Source: Thermoanaerobacter thermocopriae JCM 7501 (lineage in GTDB: Bacteria; Bacillota; Thermoanaerobacteria; Thermoanaerobacterales; Thermoanaerobacteraceae). From it: a stretch of DNA of 64,000 nt. Positions 8,932 to 20,017 of this stretch are shown here, piece by piece. The notes beneath the pieces were generated by a model. The model saw nothing but the letters and a program-made list of their open reading frames with translations, searched no databases and was not told the DNA's origin. The number at the start of each line of letters is the position of its first letter. Position 1 is the stretch's first letter. The position numbers and the translations under genes are program-made. Location: assembly GCF_001310975.1 (NCBI RefSeq), contig NZ_BAZY01000004.1, positions 1 to 64,000 of the forward strand, in the 5' to 3' direction.

Positions 8932-11127
8932 ATGTTTGCTGAGGTCGTTGTAGACATTAAATCTTCTAATACTGACAGGGTATATACTTATCATATTCCT
9001 GAAGGAATGAATGTAAAAATTGGGATGAGAGTATCTGTTCCTTTTAATAATAGGTATATAGAGGGTTATGTAATAAGTATTACTGACAAGGCGTCTTACT
9101 CGGTGGATAAAATAAAGGATATCTATAGGATTTTAGATAGCTACAGCATATTTGATGAAAAAATGATTGAACTGGCTAAGTGGATGAGGGATTATTATAA
9201 ATGTTATTTTTCTGAAGCTCTTCAGACTATAATGCCTGTAGGGATAAAGCAAGGGGAAAAGAAGGTAAAGGTTGTGAAAATAAATATTGATGAGATACCT
9301 TTCCAACTTTCTAAAAGAGCGCCAAAGCAATACGAGATTTTACAATATTTAAAAAATAAAAGTCCTATTAGGCTTTCTGAGCTTGTCAAAGTCCTGAATA
9401 TAGATTATTCAGTTATAAAAAATTTACAAAATAAAGGGTATATAAAGGTTTATGAGGAGGAAGTTTTGAGATTTAATATAAAAGATATTGAAAGGACTAA
9501 ACCTTTATCTTTGACAGAGGAACAAAAAAGAGCTGTAGAAGAAGTTAAAAAATCTATCTTGACAGGTACTTTTGATAAATATTTGCTTTTTGGAGTTACG
9601 GGAAGTGGCAAAACTGAAGTTTATCTTCAATTGATAGATGAAGCTATAAAAATAGGCAAAAGCGCTATAGTTTTAGTACCAGAAATCTCATTGACGCCTC
9701 AGACAATTGAAAGGTTTGTAAGCCGATTTGGCAATAGGGTAGCTGTAATACACAGTGGCCTTTCATCGGGAGAACGTTTCGATGAATGGCGAAAAGTAAA
9801 AAATGGTTTAGTGGACGTAGTAGTTGGTGTGAGAAATGCAGTTTTTGCTCCTTTTAATAATCTTGGCCTTATTATAATTGACGAGGAGCATGAGACTACC
9901 TATAAACAATCAGACTTAAGACCCAAATATAATGCTAAAGAAGTGGCAGAGAAGCGGTGTGAAATACAAAAAGCAGTTCTGGTTATGGCAAGTGCTACTC
10001 CTTCTTTAGAGACCTATTATAAAGCTAATAAAGGAGAATATAAACTTATAAGGCTTACAAAAAGGATTAATGTTTCTATGCCGAAGATAGAAGTTGTCAA
10101 TATGAGTGAGGAATTGGCAAGTGGAAATACTTCAATATTTAGTCGTAAATTATTTTCCTATATAAAAGAAAATCTTAAAAGGAGAGAGCAAACTATTCTT
10201 TTTTTAAACAGAAGAGGATATTCTTCATTTGTTTCCTGCAGAGATTGTGGCTATGTGCCTAAATGTCCCAATTGTGATATTTCTTTAACTTATCATTTTG
10301 AGGATAAAAAATTAGTTTGTCATTATTGCGGTTATGAAGAGCCTATGAAAGATACTTGTCCTAAATGTGGGAGTAAAAGAATTAGGTATCTAGGTATAGG
10401 GACTGAAAGGGTAGAAAACGATATAAAAAATTTTTCCTAATGCAAGAGTTTTGAGGATGGATGTAGATACTACAAGGAAAAAAGGTTCTCATGAGAAAAT
10501 TTTTTATGATTTTAGAATGGTAAGGCAGATATTTTAATCGGTACGCAAATGATATCTAAAGGCTTTGACATTCCAAATGTTACATTGGTGGGAGTAATAC
10601 TTGCAGATATAACTTTAAATCTTCCTGATTTTAGGTCCAGTGAAAGGACTTTTCAGCTGCTTACTCAAGTAGCTGGAAGGGCAGGAAGAGGTGAAAAGCC
10701 TGGGAGGGTTGTTATACAGACTTATGAAGAAGACCACTACAGCATAATTGCTGCAAAACAGCAAAATTATGGAAAGTTTTACAACGAAGAAATTAAATAC
10801 AGAGAAATATTTAAATATCCTCCTTTTTCACATCTGATGAATGTAGTGATATCAGGAGAAAAGGATGAAGAGGTTAAAAATATGGCCGCAAATGCTTATT
10901 TAACTTGTCAAAAACTTATTAACAAACTTCAAAATAAGAGTTATAATAAAATACTAGGACCTGCTCCTGCTCCTATAAGTAAGATAAACAATAGATATAG
11001 ATGGCAGGTCATTTTAAAAAGTGAAGATAGAAGTATTTTGGCGGAAATAGCAGAAGAAATCCAGAAGATGAAATATCCTAAAGATATAAGAATATCAATA
11101 GACATTGACCCTTTGAATATAATGTAA
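8932..11127 (+). CDS. priA: Primosomal protein N' (PriA helicase; frame broken twice)
   Basis: PriA restarts collapsed replication forks by unwinding DNA and loading the primosome. Visible parts are an N-terminal 3'-end-binding domain, the Walker A motif [12 protein letters not shown], the DEEH box ([12 protein letters not shown]), and paired CxxC zinc motifs ([31 protein letters not shown]). The C-terminal helicase lobe contains QVAGRAGRG. One T is extra in 10431-10435 and one A is missing near 10516. Correcting both gives continuous [19 protein letters not shown] and [14 protein letters not shown] and a protein of about 731 residues, the normal size. Confidence 0.92.
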
Positions 11128-11146
11128 ATTTAAGGAGGTATTAATT

Positions 11147-11626
11147 TTGGCAATAAGGTATATAAGAAAAATTGGGGATGAGGTCTTAAGAAAAAAAGCA
11201 AAACCTGTTACAGAGATAAATTCTCATGTTTTGACTATATTAGATGATATGGTACAAACGATGTATCTCAACGAAGGGGTAGGCTTGGCAGCAAATCAGG
11301 TGGGTATTTTGAGAAGACTAATAGTGATAGATATAGGAGAAGGACTTTTAGAACTTATAAATCCTGAAATTGTGTATGAAGAAGGTGAACAAGTAGGAGC
11401 AGAAGGATGTTTGAGCATTCCAGGAGTAGTAGGAGAAGTTAAAAGGCCTAAAAAAGTAAAAGTAAAATATTTAGATAGAGAAGGTAAAGAGAGGGAGATC
11501 GAAGGAGAGGATTTATTGGCAAGAGCTTTATGCCATGAAATAGACCACTTAAACGGAGTTCTCTTTATAGATAAGGCTATAAGATTTTTAGATGAAGAAG
11601 AGAAAGAAAATGTCAAGGAGGTATGA
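11147..11626 (+). CDS. def: Peptide deformylase
   Basis: This metalloenzyme removes the formyl group from nascent N-terminal methionine. All three motifs are intact: [10 protein letters not shown] (44-53), EGCLS (86-90, metal-ligand Cys) and HEIDH (130-134, two metal His plus catalytic Glu). At 159 residues it is type 1 length. The TTG start follows AAGGAGG. It sits directly before fmt, which forms the matching formylation pair. Confidence 0.96.
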   Translation: MAIRYIRKIGDEVLRKKAKPVTEINSHVLTILDDMVQTMYLNEGVGLAANQVGILRRLIVIDIGEGLLELINPEIVYEEGEQVGAEGCLSIPGVVGEVKRPKKVKVKYLDREGKEREIEGEDLLARALCHEIDHLNGVLFIDKAIRFLDEEEKENVKEV

Positions 11627-12559
11627 TTGTTGAAAATTGTCTTTATGGGGACGCCTGACTTTGCCGTCCCTTCTTTGCAAAAACTTTTTGAAGAAGGATA
11701 CAACGTAGCTTCAGTGGTTACGCAGCCAGATAAACAGAAAGGAAGGGGGATGAAACTTAGATTTTCTCCTGTCAAAGAAGTGGCATTGCAAAAGGGAGTA
11801 GAAATTTTACAGCCAGAAAAGATAAAAAACAATAAAGAGTTTTTAGAAAGATTAAAAGAGATAAATCCAGACGTCATAGTTGTTGCAGCTTATGGAAAGA
11901 TTTTACCCGAAGAAATTTTGGCTCTTCCTAAGTACGGTTGTATAAATGTCCATGCTTCTCTTTTGCCAAAATACAGAGGAGCAGCTCCCATTAATTGGGC
12001 TATAATCAATGGTGAAAAAGAAACGGGTATTACTACAATGCTTATGGATAAGGGATTGGATACAGGAGATATTCTTATCAAAAAATCTATTCCTATTTTA
12101 GAGGAAGATGATGCGGAAACACTTCATGATAAGCTTTCTCGATTAGGAGCAGAAGTTTTAATAGAAACGTTAAAAAGATTGGAAAAAGGCACTTTGACGC
12201 CGGTTAAACAAAAGGAAGAGGAGGCTTCTTATGCCCCAATACTTACTAAAGAAATGGGGCACATAAATTGGAATAAAACGGCGGAAGAAATCCGAAATTT
12301 GATAAGGGGAATGAAACCTTGGCCTGGCTGTTACACGTTTTATAAAGATAAGATGTTAAAAATTTGGAAAGGAGAGATAGTCGAATACAATGGGAAAGAA
12401 GAAAATGGAACAGTTTTAAAGTCAAAAGGCGACTTAATTGTGAAATGCGATAAAGACGCCCTAAAGATAGTAGAGATTCAACAAGAAGGTTCTAAAAAAA
12501 TGAGTATTAGGGAATATTTAATAGGTCACAATATACCTGAAGGGACAATTTTAAGATAA
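11627..12559 (+). CDS. fmt: Methionyl-tRNA formyltransferase
   Basis: The enzyme formylates initiator Met-tRNA with 10-formyl-tetrahydrofolate. The 310-residue protein has SLLPKYRGAAPINWAI and the catalytic set N107, H109 and D145 (within CINVHA and DKGLDTGD). A C-terminal OB-like tRNA-binding domain follows residue 205. The start codon directly abuts the def stop, consistent with coupled expression. Confidence 0.96.
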   Translation: MLKIVFMGTPDFAVPSLQKLFEEGYNVASVVTQPDKQKGRGMKLRFSPVKEVALQKGVEILQPEKIKNNKEFLERLKEINPDVIVVAAYGKILPEEILALPKYGCINVHASLLPKYRGAAPINWAIINGEKETGITTMLMDKGLDTGDILIKKSIPILEEDDAETLHDKLSRLGAEVLIETLKRLEKGTLTPVKQKEEEASYAPILTKEMGHINWNKTAEEIRNLIRGMKPWPGCYTFYKDKMLKIWKGEIVEYNGKEENGTVLKSKGDLIVKCDKDALKIVEIQQEGSKKMSIREYLIGHNIPEGTILR

Positions 12560-12581
12560 TTTTTAAAAAGGAGAATAACTT

Positions 12582-13334
12582 TTGAAGGGGAAAAAAAGAA
12601 TTTTTTTGGGGATATTGGCAGTTACCTTTTTGGTTTTTACTTTAGTCGTTTTGGGAATTTTATACGTAATAAATAGAGGGAAAATTGAACTTTATAGATA
12701 TTTGTTTATTACGTTAATGATTTTTGTTCTATCTTTGATGGCTATAATTGTGGCTGTTATTGGAGCGACTTTTTATGTGGTGGTTGGTAAAAAATCTAAC
12801 AAAATTTTAAACTCTTTCATAGCAAATTTTTTAGACCTTTTTTATCCTTTGGTGGTCTTTGTAGCAAGAGTTTTGGATTTAAAAATTGAAAAGGTAGAGC
12901 AGTCTTACATTGAAATAAAGAATTTTTTGTTTAATAAAAATATAAAGAGATATGCCCCACAAGACATATTGATATTGTCACCTCATTGCATACAAAATAG
13001 CAACTGTAAATTTAAAGTAACTTATGATATAGATAATTGTAGACGATGTGGAAAGTGCCAAATCAATGATTTGGTAAATTTCAAGGAGAAATATGACGTA
13101 AATGTGGCAGTTGCTACGGGTGGTACTATGGCGAGAAAGGTAGTGAAAGATACAAGGCCAAAAGTTATAATAGCGATTGCCTGTGAAAGAGATTTGACAA
13201 GTGGCATGCAGGATGTGAAGAAAATCCCTGTGTATGGTATAATAAATGACAGACCTAATGGGCCGTGTTTTAATACTCGTGTAGATGTATCAAAAATTGA
13301 AAAAGCCATAAAAAAATTGTTAAATGGAGGGTGA
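12582..13334 (+). CDS. DUF116 membrane-anchored cysteine-rich protein
   Basis: The 250-residue product has two N-terminal hydrophobic segments (about 8-28 and 40-66), followed by a soluble domain with clustered cysteines (CIQNSNC and CRRCGKC) and later conserved blocks ATGGTMARK and IACERDLTSGMQ. This is the DUF116 family, common in anaerobes next to fmt and rsmB. The cysteines suggest an iron-sulfur or zinc site. No biochemical function is established to my knowledge. It overlaps the next gene slightly. Confidence 0.85.
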   Translation: MKGKKRIFLGILAVTFLVFTLVVLGILYVINRGKIELYRYLFITLMIFVLSLMAIIVAVIGATFYVVVGKKSNKILNSFIANFLDLFYPLVVFVARVLDLKIEKVEQSYIEIKNFLFNKNIKRYAPQDILILSPHCIQNSNCKFKVTYDIDNCRRCGKCQINDLVNFKEKYDVNVAVATGGTMARKVVKDTRPKVIIAIACERDLTSGMQDVKKIPVYGIINDRPNGPCFNTRVDVSKIEKAIKKLLNGG

Positions 13335-13339
13335 TTAGT

Positions 13340-14023
13340 ATGTTTTGGGATACTACAATAATACTTTTAATACCAGCTTTAATATTCGCAATGTATGCGC
13401 AAGCTAGAGTGCAAAGCACTTTTAGCAAATACGCTCGCGTCAGAAATAGATATGGGTATACCGCAGAGGAAATAGCTAGAAAGATATTAGACGGTATGGG
13501 GCTTTATGATGTAAGAATTGAAAGGATACCGGGGAATTTAACTGACCATTACGATCCAAGAGCAAAAGTGTTAAGACTTTCTGAATCTGTTTATGGAAGT
13601 GACTCTATAGCAGCAATAGGAGTAGCTGCTCATGAAGCAGGGCATGCTATACAGCATGCAAAAGGTTATGTACCTTTGACTGTAAGAAACAGTCTTGTTC
13701 CGGTGGCTAATTTAGGTGCTAATTTAGCTTGGCCTTTAGTCATTTTAGGATTTTTCATGGGGGCGCCGGGACTACATTTGATAAACATAGGTATACTCCT
13801 TTTTAGTGCAGCAGTACTTTTTCAGGTTATTACTTTGCCTGTAGAATTTGATGCAAGCAATAGAGCAATAACACTTCTTCAATCAAATATACTTTTTACA
13901 AGAGAAGATATTGAACCTGCCCGGAGGGTACTACAAGCTGCTGCTTTGACTTATGTAGCTGCGGCATTGGTTTCCATTATGCAATTATTAAGACTAATTA
14001 TTATAAGAAACAGCAGAGAGTAA
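13340..14023 (+). CDS. Neutral zinc metallopeptidase, YugP family
   Basis: A membrane protein of 227 residues from the ATG at 13340 (GGAGGG eight bases upstream; an in-frame GTG exists at 13331). It contains the zincin motif HEAGH in AAHEAGHAIQHA and several hydrophobic helices (start, about 115-165, and near the C-terminus). An EFDASNRA sequence downstream supplies the third metal ligand Glu. The family is called peptidase membrane zinc metallopeptidase, with unknown substrates. It lies between DUF116 and rsmB, an arrangement typical of thermophilic Clostridia. Confidence 0.88.
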   Translation: MFWDTTIILLIPALIFAMYAQARVQSTFSKYARVRNRYGYTAEEIARKILDGMGLYDVRIERIPGNLTDHYDPRAKVLRLSESVYGSDSIAAIGVAAHEAGHAIQHAKGYVPLTVRNSLVPVANLGANLAWPLVILGFFMGAPGLHLINIGILLFSAAVLFQVITLPVEFDASNRAITLLQSNILFTREDIEPARRVLQAAALTYVAAALVSIMQLLRLIIIRNSRE

Positions 14024-14041
14024 AGGAGAAAATTTAGATAA

Positions 14042-15376
14042 ATGAAACCAAGAAAAATAGCTTATAAAATACTTCAAGAAGTGTTGTCAAAAGAAGCTTA
14101 TGCGAATATTTCCTTTAATAAGCATTTAAAAGGACGAGAATTAAAAGAAGTAGATAGAGACTTTATTAAAAAACTGGTCTTTGGTGTTATTGAGAGAAAG
14201 TACACGCTAGATTTTATACTTTCTTTTTTTGTAAAGAAGCCCGCGGATGAAAAAAGTAAGATTTTCCTTGAAATGGGATTATATCAGCTTTTGTACATGG
14301 ATAAAGTTCCATCTTATGCGGCTATAAATGAAACAGTTAATATAGCTAAAAACGTATTGGGAATAAAAAGGGCAAACTTTATAAATGCAGTTCTAAGAAG
14401 CTATGAAAGAGAAAAAGAAAAAGTAATTTTCCCTGATAAAGAGAGGGATTTAAGGAAATATTTAATGTTAACATATTCTTATCCTGATTGGATTGTGGAA
14501 AGATTACTAAATAATTATGATGAAGAAAAAGCAGAAGCTCTTTTAAAAAGTTTAAATGAAAAACCCAAAATTTGTTACAGAGTTAATACACTAAAGATTG
14601 ATATAGAAGATTTGAAAAAGCTATTAGTTTCTCGCGGTATTGTTTATAAAAAAGGTTATTATCTAGAAGAAGCGCTATATATAGATATTAAAAACCCTGA
14701 AAGTCATCAATTGTACAAAGAAGGGCTTATTTACATTCAGGATGAGGCTTCTATGTTGGTTTCTAAAATTTTAAATCCTAACGAAGGAGAGACGGTATTA
14801 GATGTGTGTGCTGCTCCTGGTGGTAAAACGACCCATATAGCGCAATTGATGAAAAATACTGGTAATGTTGTAGCTTTTGATTTACATCCTCATAGATTAG
14901 AGGTGATAAAAGAGAATTGTAAAAGATTAGGAATTACAAATGTAAAAGCAGAAGCCTTTGACTCCACTTTTGTTAATGACAAATATCTGGAAAAAGCAGA
15001 TAAAGTCTTAGCAGATGTCCCTTGTACAGGTATAGGTATAATCAGAAAAAAACCTGATATTAAGTTAAAGAATTATACGAAAAGTGAAATTTCACAATTA
15101 GTTGAAACGCAATATAAAATATTAGACTCCAGTTCAAAATATGTAAAAAAAGATGGATTTTTAGTGTATAGCACCTGTACTATAGGAGTAGAAGAAAATC
15201 ACAATGTAATAATGAAATTTTTAAAAGAACACCCTAATTTTAGATTGGTTGCTATAAAAGCTGAGATGCCAAGTGGATTGAATATTGAAACTGCTTCTTT
15301 AGGATATATACAAACTACACCTTTAGAGCATGGAATCGATGGCTTTTTTATAAGCAAGTTAAAAAGAATAAAATAA
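14042..15376 (+). CDS. rsmB: 16S rRNA (cytosine-967-C5)-methyltransferase
   Basis: RsmB methylates C967 (E. coli numbering) of 16S rRNA using SAM. The 444-residue protein has an N-terminal NusB-like RNA-binding domain (about 1-150) and a Rossmann methyltransferase domain with the SAM loop DVCAAPGGKTTHIAQ. Both conserved cysteines are present: DVPCTGIG (release) and YSTCTIGVEEN (nucleophile). It is the last gene before a 94-base structured spacer leading to rlmN. Confidence 0.95.
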   Translation: MKPRKIAYKILQEVLSKEAYANISFNKHLKGRELKEVDRDFIKKLVFGVIERKYTLDFILSFFVKKPADEKSKIFLEMGLYQLLYMDKVPSYAAINETVNIAKNVLGIKRANFINAVLRSYEREKEKVIFPDKERDLRKYLMLTYSYPDWIVERLLNNYDEEKAEALLKSLNEKPKICYRVNTLKIDIEDLKKLLVSRGIVYKKGYYLEEALYIDIKNPESHQLYKEGLIYIQDEASMLVSKILNPNEGETVLDVCAAPGGKTTHIAQLMKNTGNVVAFDLHPHRLEVIKENCKRLGITNVKAEAFDSTFVNDKYLEKADKVLADVPCTGIGIIRKKPDIKLKNYTKSEISQLVETQYKILDSSSKYVKKDGFLVYSTCTIGVEENHNVIMKFLKEHPNFRLVAIKAEMPSGLNIETASLGYIQTTPLEHGIDGFFISKLKRIK

Positions 15377-15391
15377 CGTGCAAAACGATAG

Positions 15392-15452
15392 CCATGTATG
15401 AATTTATCAAGTAAACTTATGGGGATAAGAAACCTACGAAATTTCAACATGG
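15392..15452 (+). ncRNA. Candidate structured 5' leader of rlmN
   Basis: In the 94-base gap between rsmB and rlmN, 15392-15405 can pair with 15439-15452 in a 13-bp helix (CCATGT with ACATGG, then TGAATTT with AAATTTCA). The helix has only single bulges at 15398 and 15442. It encloses a small hairpin, CTTAT-GGGG-ATAAG (15416-15429), and about ten unpaired bases. The rlmN ribosome site GGAGGT follows immediately. I do not recognise a known riboswitch class. The structure is read by eye, without energy calculation. Confidence 0.45.
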
Positions 15453-15470
15453 ACACGGAGGTATATTAAG

Positions 15471-16498
15471 TTGTACAATTTAAAAAATATGACGTTAGAA
15501 GAAATGGAAGAATTTTTTGTAAATATTGGAGAGAGTAGATATAGAGCTAAACAGATTTACAAGTGGATTTACGGTAAAAAAATTACAGATTTTGACAAGA
15601 TGACAGATATCTCTAAAAATTTGCGATCAAAATTAAAAGAAATTGCTTATATTTCTCAATTGAAGGTAGAAGCGAGAAGGGTTTCTGAAATAGATAACAC
15701 TGTGAAATACCTTTTTTGCTGGAAGACAAAAATATTATTGAAGGAGTTGCTATAAAATACAGGTTTGGAAATACTGCCTGTGTTTCTACTCAAGTAGGAT
15801 GCAATATGAGATGTAGCTTTTGTGCTTCTGCTATTGGAGGCAAAGTCAGAGATTTAAAAGCTTCAGAGATGGTAGACCAAGTTATGTCTATAGACAGCGA
15901 CTATGGCAAAATTTCAAATATTGTTTTAATGGGCAGTGGAGAACCTTTTGACAATTACGAGGAAGTGATGAAATTTATAAAAATAGTAAATAACCCTTAC
16001 GGTTTAGGAATAGGCAGTAGGCATATAACTATATCTACTTGCGGAATAATTCCTAAAATTTACCAATTTGCAGATGAAAAATTACAGGTTAATTTATCTA
16101 TTTCATTACATGCTCCTAATGATGAATTGAGAACTCAACTAATGCCAATAAATAAAGCTTATCCATTAGAGGAATTGATGAAAGCTTGTAAGTATTATAT
16201 AGAAAAAACAAGGCGCAGGATAACCTTTGAGTATTCGTTAATTGAAGGAGTAAATGATAAAAAAGAACATGCATATCAATTGGTGGATTTATTGCAAGGC
16301 ATGCTGTGCCATGTTAATTTGATACCTATTAATTACGTAAAAGAGATAGGCTTTAAAAAGGCGGCTAATGAAAAAGTGATGATGTTCAAAAAAATTATTG
16401 AAAATGCAGGGATATCTTGTACGGTGAGAAGGGAATTAGGAAGCGATATTGAAGCTGCCTGTGGACAGCTGAGGAGAAAGTATTTAAAAGAAAGGTAG
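15471..16498 (+). CDS. rlmN: Dual-specificity RNA methyltransferase RlmN (frame broken once)
   Basis: A radical SAM enzyme that puts a C2-methyl group on A2503 of 23S rRNA and A37 of some tRNAs. The cluster motif CNMRCSFCAS, GSGEPFDNY and the conserved cysteine near the C-terminus (SCTVRRELGSDIEAACGQL) are present. One T is missing from the T run 15712-15717. Restoring it reads NTVKYLFLLEDKNIIEGVAIKYR without a break and gives about 342 residues. It is followed closely by stp-prkC-rsgA, the usual Firmicute order. Confidence 0.93.
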
Positions 16499-16505
16499 GG
16501 TTTTT

Positions 16506-17249
16506 ATGATTGTAGCTGCCCTAACTGATATTGGCAATGTAAGAGAAAAAAATGAAGATTATTATTATGCCTCGGGAGAAAAAGATTTGCCACTGTTTAT
16601 TGTAGCAGATGGAATGGGAGGCCATAATGGGGGTGAAGTTGCAAGTAAGTCTGCTGTTGAAGCCATTGTTGATTATTTTAAAAAGAATTATTTTAAGCTA
16701 CAGGATAGAGAAATTTCCTCTATAGAAGGTTTTATAGAGAAATCAATTAAATATGCTAATAAAATTGTTTATTCTCAAGCCTGTTCAGAATGTGAATTGA
16801 CAGGGATGGGTACTACTCTTACTTTGTTATTTTTTGAAAAAAACCATTTTTTTATAGGACATATTGGAGATAGTAGGGCTTATTTGATAAGAGATAACAG
16901 CATAGAGCAAATTACAGAAGACCATTCTTTTGTAGAAGAACTTGTAAAAATGGGTAAAATAACTCATGAAGAAGCCCGAGTTCATCCTCAAAAGAATATA
17001 ATAACAAGGGCTTTGGGAGTTGATGAGGAAGTAGAAATTGATATATTCCATGACGCTGTTATGCCAGAAGACATTTTGCTTTTGTGCACAGATGGGCTAA
17101 CTAATTTGGTGACAGACCAACAGATTTTAGATGAATTTACTAGGAATGAAGATATAAATACCTCTTGTATTAATTTAGTAAATCTTGCAAAAGCTAACGG
17201 CGGATATGATAATATAACTCTTATCGCTGTTAAGGAGGTGACATCATGA
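16506..17249 (+). CDS. stp: PP2C-type serine/threonine phosphatase
   Basis: The partner phosphatase of PrkC, reversing Ser/Thr phosphorylation. The 247-residue protein starts [18 protein letters not shown] and has the metal-binding [25 protein letters not shown] and [13 protein letters not shown] motifs of bacterial PPM phosphatases. Its stop overlaps the prkC start by four bases, giving a tight pair. It is soluble and Mn-dependent by family. Confidence 0.95.
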   Translation: MIVAALTDIGNVREKNEDYYYASGEKDLPLFIVADGMGGHNGGEVASKSAVEAIVDYFKKNYFKLQDREISSIEGFIEKSIKYANKIVYSQACSECELTGMGTTLTLLFFEKNHFFIGHIGDSRAYLIRDNSIEQITEDHSFVEELVKMGKITHEEARVHPQKNIITRALGVDEEVEIDIFHDAVMPEDILLLCTDGLTNLVTDQQILDEFTRNEDINTSCINLVNLAKANGGYDNITLIAVKEVTS

Positions 17250-19132
17250 TTGGACGTATATTAGGTAACCGCTACGAAATATTAGAGGAAATTGGCGAAG
17301 GCGGAATGGCTAAGGTTTACAAAGCAAAGTGTCATCTCCTTAACAGAATAGTAGCAATCAAAATTTTGAGGCCTGAATTTGCAGCAGATGAGGATTTTGT
17401 AAAAAAGTTTAGAAGAGAGTCTCAGGCAGCGGCAAGTCTTTCACACCCTAATATAGTGAGTATATACGATGTTGGGCAAGAGGGAGACATTTACTATATT
17501 GTAATGGAATATATAAATGGACACACTTTAAAAAAACTCATAAGTGAAAATGGAGGACCGTTAGAAGTAAAAAGAGCAATAGAAATAGCAAGACAAGTTT
17601 GCAAAGCCTTGGATCACGCTCATAAAAATCGAATAATTCACAGGGATATAAAACCACAAAATATTCTTGTTACTGAAGAGGATGTGGCGAAAGTTACTGA
17701 TTTTGGAATTGCAAGGGCTGCCAATGGTTCTACCATAACTTATACCGGAGATGTGGTAGGAACTGCTTATTATTTTTCTCCTGAACAAGCAAAAGGCGGA
17801 ATAGTAGATGAAAGAACGGATATTTATTCTTTAGGAATTGTCCTTTATGAAATGCTAACGGGAAAAGTACCTTTTGAGGGAGATAGTCCTATTTCTGTCG
17901 CTTTAAAACACATTCAAGAAGAGATAATTCCTCCTTCCAGGCTAAATGAGAAGGTGCCAAAAGAATTAGATCAAATAGTTTTAAAAGCTACACAGAAGGA
18001 TGTAAATCTTAGGTATCAAACTGCAGCAGATTTTCTTAAAGACTTAGATACTTTTTTGCGAAATCCTAAAGAGCTAAATTTCAAAGAAGAGGAAATTACA
18101 AAAACACGGGTGATTCCTTCTAAAGATGTAGAAGAGTTAAAAAAAGCAGCACAAAAAAAAGAAAAAGAAAAGAAAAGACGAAATGTCATAAAGAAAATAA
18201 CAATTGCTTTATTAATTCTTTTGTTGATGGCTTCTTTATCTTATGGTACGATATACGTCCTTAATAACTTTTTTAAAGTGAATGATGTAGTAGTTCCAAA
18301 TATTGTTGGTTTGTCTTTAAATCAGGCAAGCAAAATTTTATCAGACCATAATTTGAATATGGAGATAAGCGAAGAACAGTACAGTGATAAACCCGAAAAT
18401 ACTATTTTATCTCAAGATCCTTCACAAGGCAGCGTAGTAAAAGCTGGAAGTACAGTTTATGTAGTAATTAGTAAAGGCAGGCAAGTTGTTGTGGTGCCTA
18501 ATGTGATAAACAAAGATTATTTAGAGGCTAAAAATATCCTTGAGAATATGGGCCTTAAAGCAAACATTATAGAACAATACAATGATCAATTTGCTAAAGG
18601 ATATGTCTTTGATCAAAATCCAAGACAAGGGGTACAGGTAGAATACAATACAGCGATTGATCTATATGTTAGTAAGGGTCAACAACCTGCGATAATGCCC
18701 AACGTAGTTAATATGACATTGGAGGAAGCAACAACTGCCCTAGAAAATGCTGGTTTAAAGTTAGGCAAAGTCATTTATAAAGAGACTACTGAGGTACCAG
18801 AGGGTGTGGTTTTAGAGCAAAGTGTTTCTCCAGATAGTGAAATTCAAAAAGGAAGCACGATAGATTTAATTGTCAGTAAGATGCCTCAGATGCCCCAGGG
18901 TTCTTTACAACACCGAACCAAAAATGTTATTATTGAATTGCCTAACAAACAGGGCACTATGAAAGTAGATGTATATGTAATACAAAACGGACAAAAAAAT
19001 TTAATATATTCTGCCCAACACACTTATCAAGATAGCCCTCTTACTGTTCCTGTAACGGCATATAAAGGTAAAGCTACAATTGAGGTGGATATAGATGGAG
19101 AAGTGTATAGCACAGTGGAGGCGAGATTTTAA
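17246..19132 (+). CDS. prkC: Serine/threonine protein kinase with PASTA repeats
   Basis: A 628-residue membrane kinase. The cytoplasmic kinase domain (about 1-275) has the glycine loop [22 protein letters not shown] and DFGIARA. A basic/lysine-rich linker leads to one transmembrane helix (about 315-337). Three extracellular PASTA repeats start near [16 protein letters not shown] and MPNVVNMT, each ending in a YVVISKG-like strand, and are followed by an unusual C-terminal beta-rich tail. The family senses muropeptides and lipid II and acts in spore germination and cell-wall control. Confidence 0.95.
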   Translation: MIGRILGNRYEILEEIGEGGMAKVYKAKCHLLNRIVAIKILRPEFAADEDFVKKFRRESQAAASLSHPNIVSIYDVGQEGDIYYIVMEYINGHTLKKLISENGGPLEVKRAIEIARQVCKALDHAHKNRIIHRDIKPQNILVTEEDVAKVTDFGIARAANGSTITYTGDVVGTAYYFSPEQAKGGIVDERTDIYSLGIVLYEMLTGKVPFEGDSPISVALKHIQEEIIPPSRLNEKVPKELDQIVLKATQKDVNLRYQTAADFLKDLDTFLRNPKELNFKEEEITKTRVIPSKDVEELKKAAQKKEKEKKRRNVIKKITIALLILLLMASLSYGTIYVLNNFFKVNDVVVPNIVGLSLNQASKILSDHNLNMEISEEQYSDKPENTILSQDPSQGSVVKAGSTVYVVISKGRQVVVVPNVINKDYLEAKNILENMGLKANIIEQYNDQFAKGYVFDQNPRQGVQVEYNTAIDLYVSKGQQPAIMPNVVNMTLEEATTALENAGLKLGKVIYKETTEVPEGVVLEQSVSPDSEIQKGSTIDLIVSKMPQMPQGSLQHRTKNVIIELPNKQGTMKVDVYVIQNGQKNLIYSAQHTYQDSPLTVPVTAYKGKATIEVDIDGEVYSTVEARF

Positions 19133-20014
19133 TTGACGAGGGTAGTGGGAAAAATTGTGGGAGGAATAGCTGGATTTTATTATGTAGCTACAGAGCACGG
19201 CATTATAGAATGCCGTGCTCGCGGAAAATTTAGAAAGGATAATGTTACTCTCTTAGTAGGTGACATTGCGGAAATTCAAATGATAAACGATAGGGAGGGG
19301 TATATTTTAAACATTTTACCACGAAAAAATAAGCTTACAAGGCCTCCAGTAGCTAATGTAGACCAAGCTATAATAGTATTTGCTATTATTAGGCCAGAAC
19401 TTAACAGAATTTTATTGGATAAAATGATTGTATTGGCAGAGAGTAATGACATTGAGCCTGTAGTTTGTATCAATAAAGTGGATTTAAAAGAGGATAAAGA
19501 GGCTTTTGATTTGGTGAGTGTTTATCAGAAAATAGGATATAAAGCAGTTGCAACTTCTACAGTTACAAAAGAAGGAATTGACGAATTAAAATCCTATTTA
19601 AAAGACAAGGTTTCTTTTTTTGCAGGTCCTTCTGGAGTAGGAAAGTCCTCTTTGATTAATTCTATTCAATCAAATATAAAACTCAAGACAGGGGAGGTAA
19701 GCGAAAAGCTTTTAAGAGGTAAACACACAACAAGAAGCGTAGAGCTTTTATCTCTTGATTTTGGAGGGTATGTTTTGGATACCCCAGGTTTTACTGCATT
19801 AACATTAGATATTGAAAAACAAGACCTTCGATACTATTTTAGAGAATTTTTAGAGTTTCAAGGAGGGTGCAAATTTTCTTCTTGTCTTCATATACAAGAA
19901 CCGGGGTGCAATGTTATAAAGGCTGTAGAAGAAGGACTAATTGATAAAAACAGATATGTAAGTTATATTTCTCTGTTTAAAGAATTAAAGGAAAAAGAAA
20001 AGAGGAGGTACTAA
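19133..20014 (+). CDS. rsgA: Ribosome small-subunit GTPase RsgA
   Basis: A circularly permuted GTPase that acts in late 30S maturation. An N-terminal OB fold precedes the permuted GTPase motifs: NKVDL (G4) comes before GPSGVGKSSLINSI (G1) and DTPGFTAL (G3). A C-terminal zinc knuckle, GGCKFSSCLHIQEPGC, completes the 293-residue protein. The TTG start abuts the prkC stop. The order prkC-rsgA-rpe-thiN is conserved in Firmicutes. Confidence 0.95.
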   Translation: MTRVVGKIVGGIAGFYYVATEHGIIECRARGKFRKDNVTLLVGDIAEIQMINDREGYILNILPRKNKLTRPPVANVDQAIIVFAIIRPELNRILLDKMIVLAESNDIEPVVCINKVDLKEDKEAFDLVSVYQKIGYKAVATSTVTKEGIDELKSYLKDKVSFFAGPSGVGKSSLINSIQSNIKLKTGEVSEKLLRGKHTTRSVELLSLDFGGYVLDTPGFTALTLDIEKQDLRYYFREFLEFQGGCKFSSCLHIQEPGCNVIKAVEEGLIDKNRYVSYISLFKELKEKEKRRY

Positions 20015-20017
20015 AAA

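Noticed and set aside
10431-10517. Programmed frameshifting in priA
   Set aside because: PriA is not known to use it, the two sites have opposite sign and no slippery heptamer with stem, and many unrelated genes in the window show the same kind of break.
11296-11877. 193-codon minus-strand frame antisense to def and fmt
   Set aside because: It mirrors two strongly conserved genes and its translation is Ser/Phe-rich shadow sequence.
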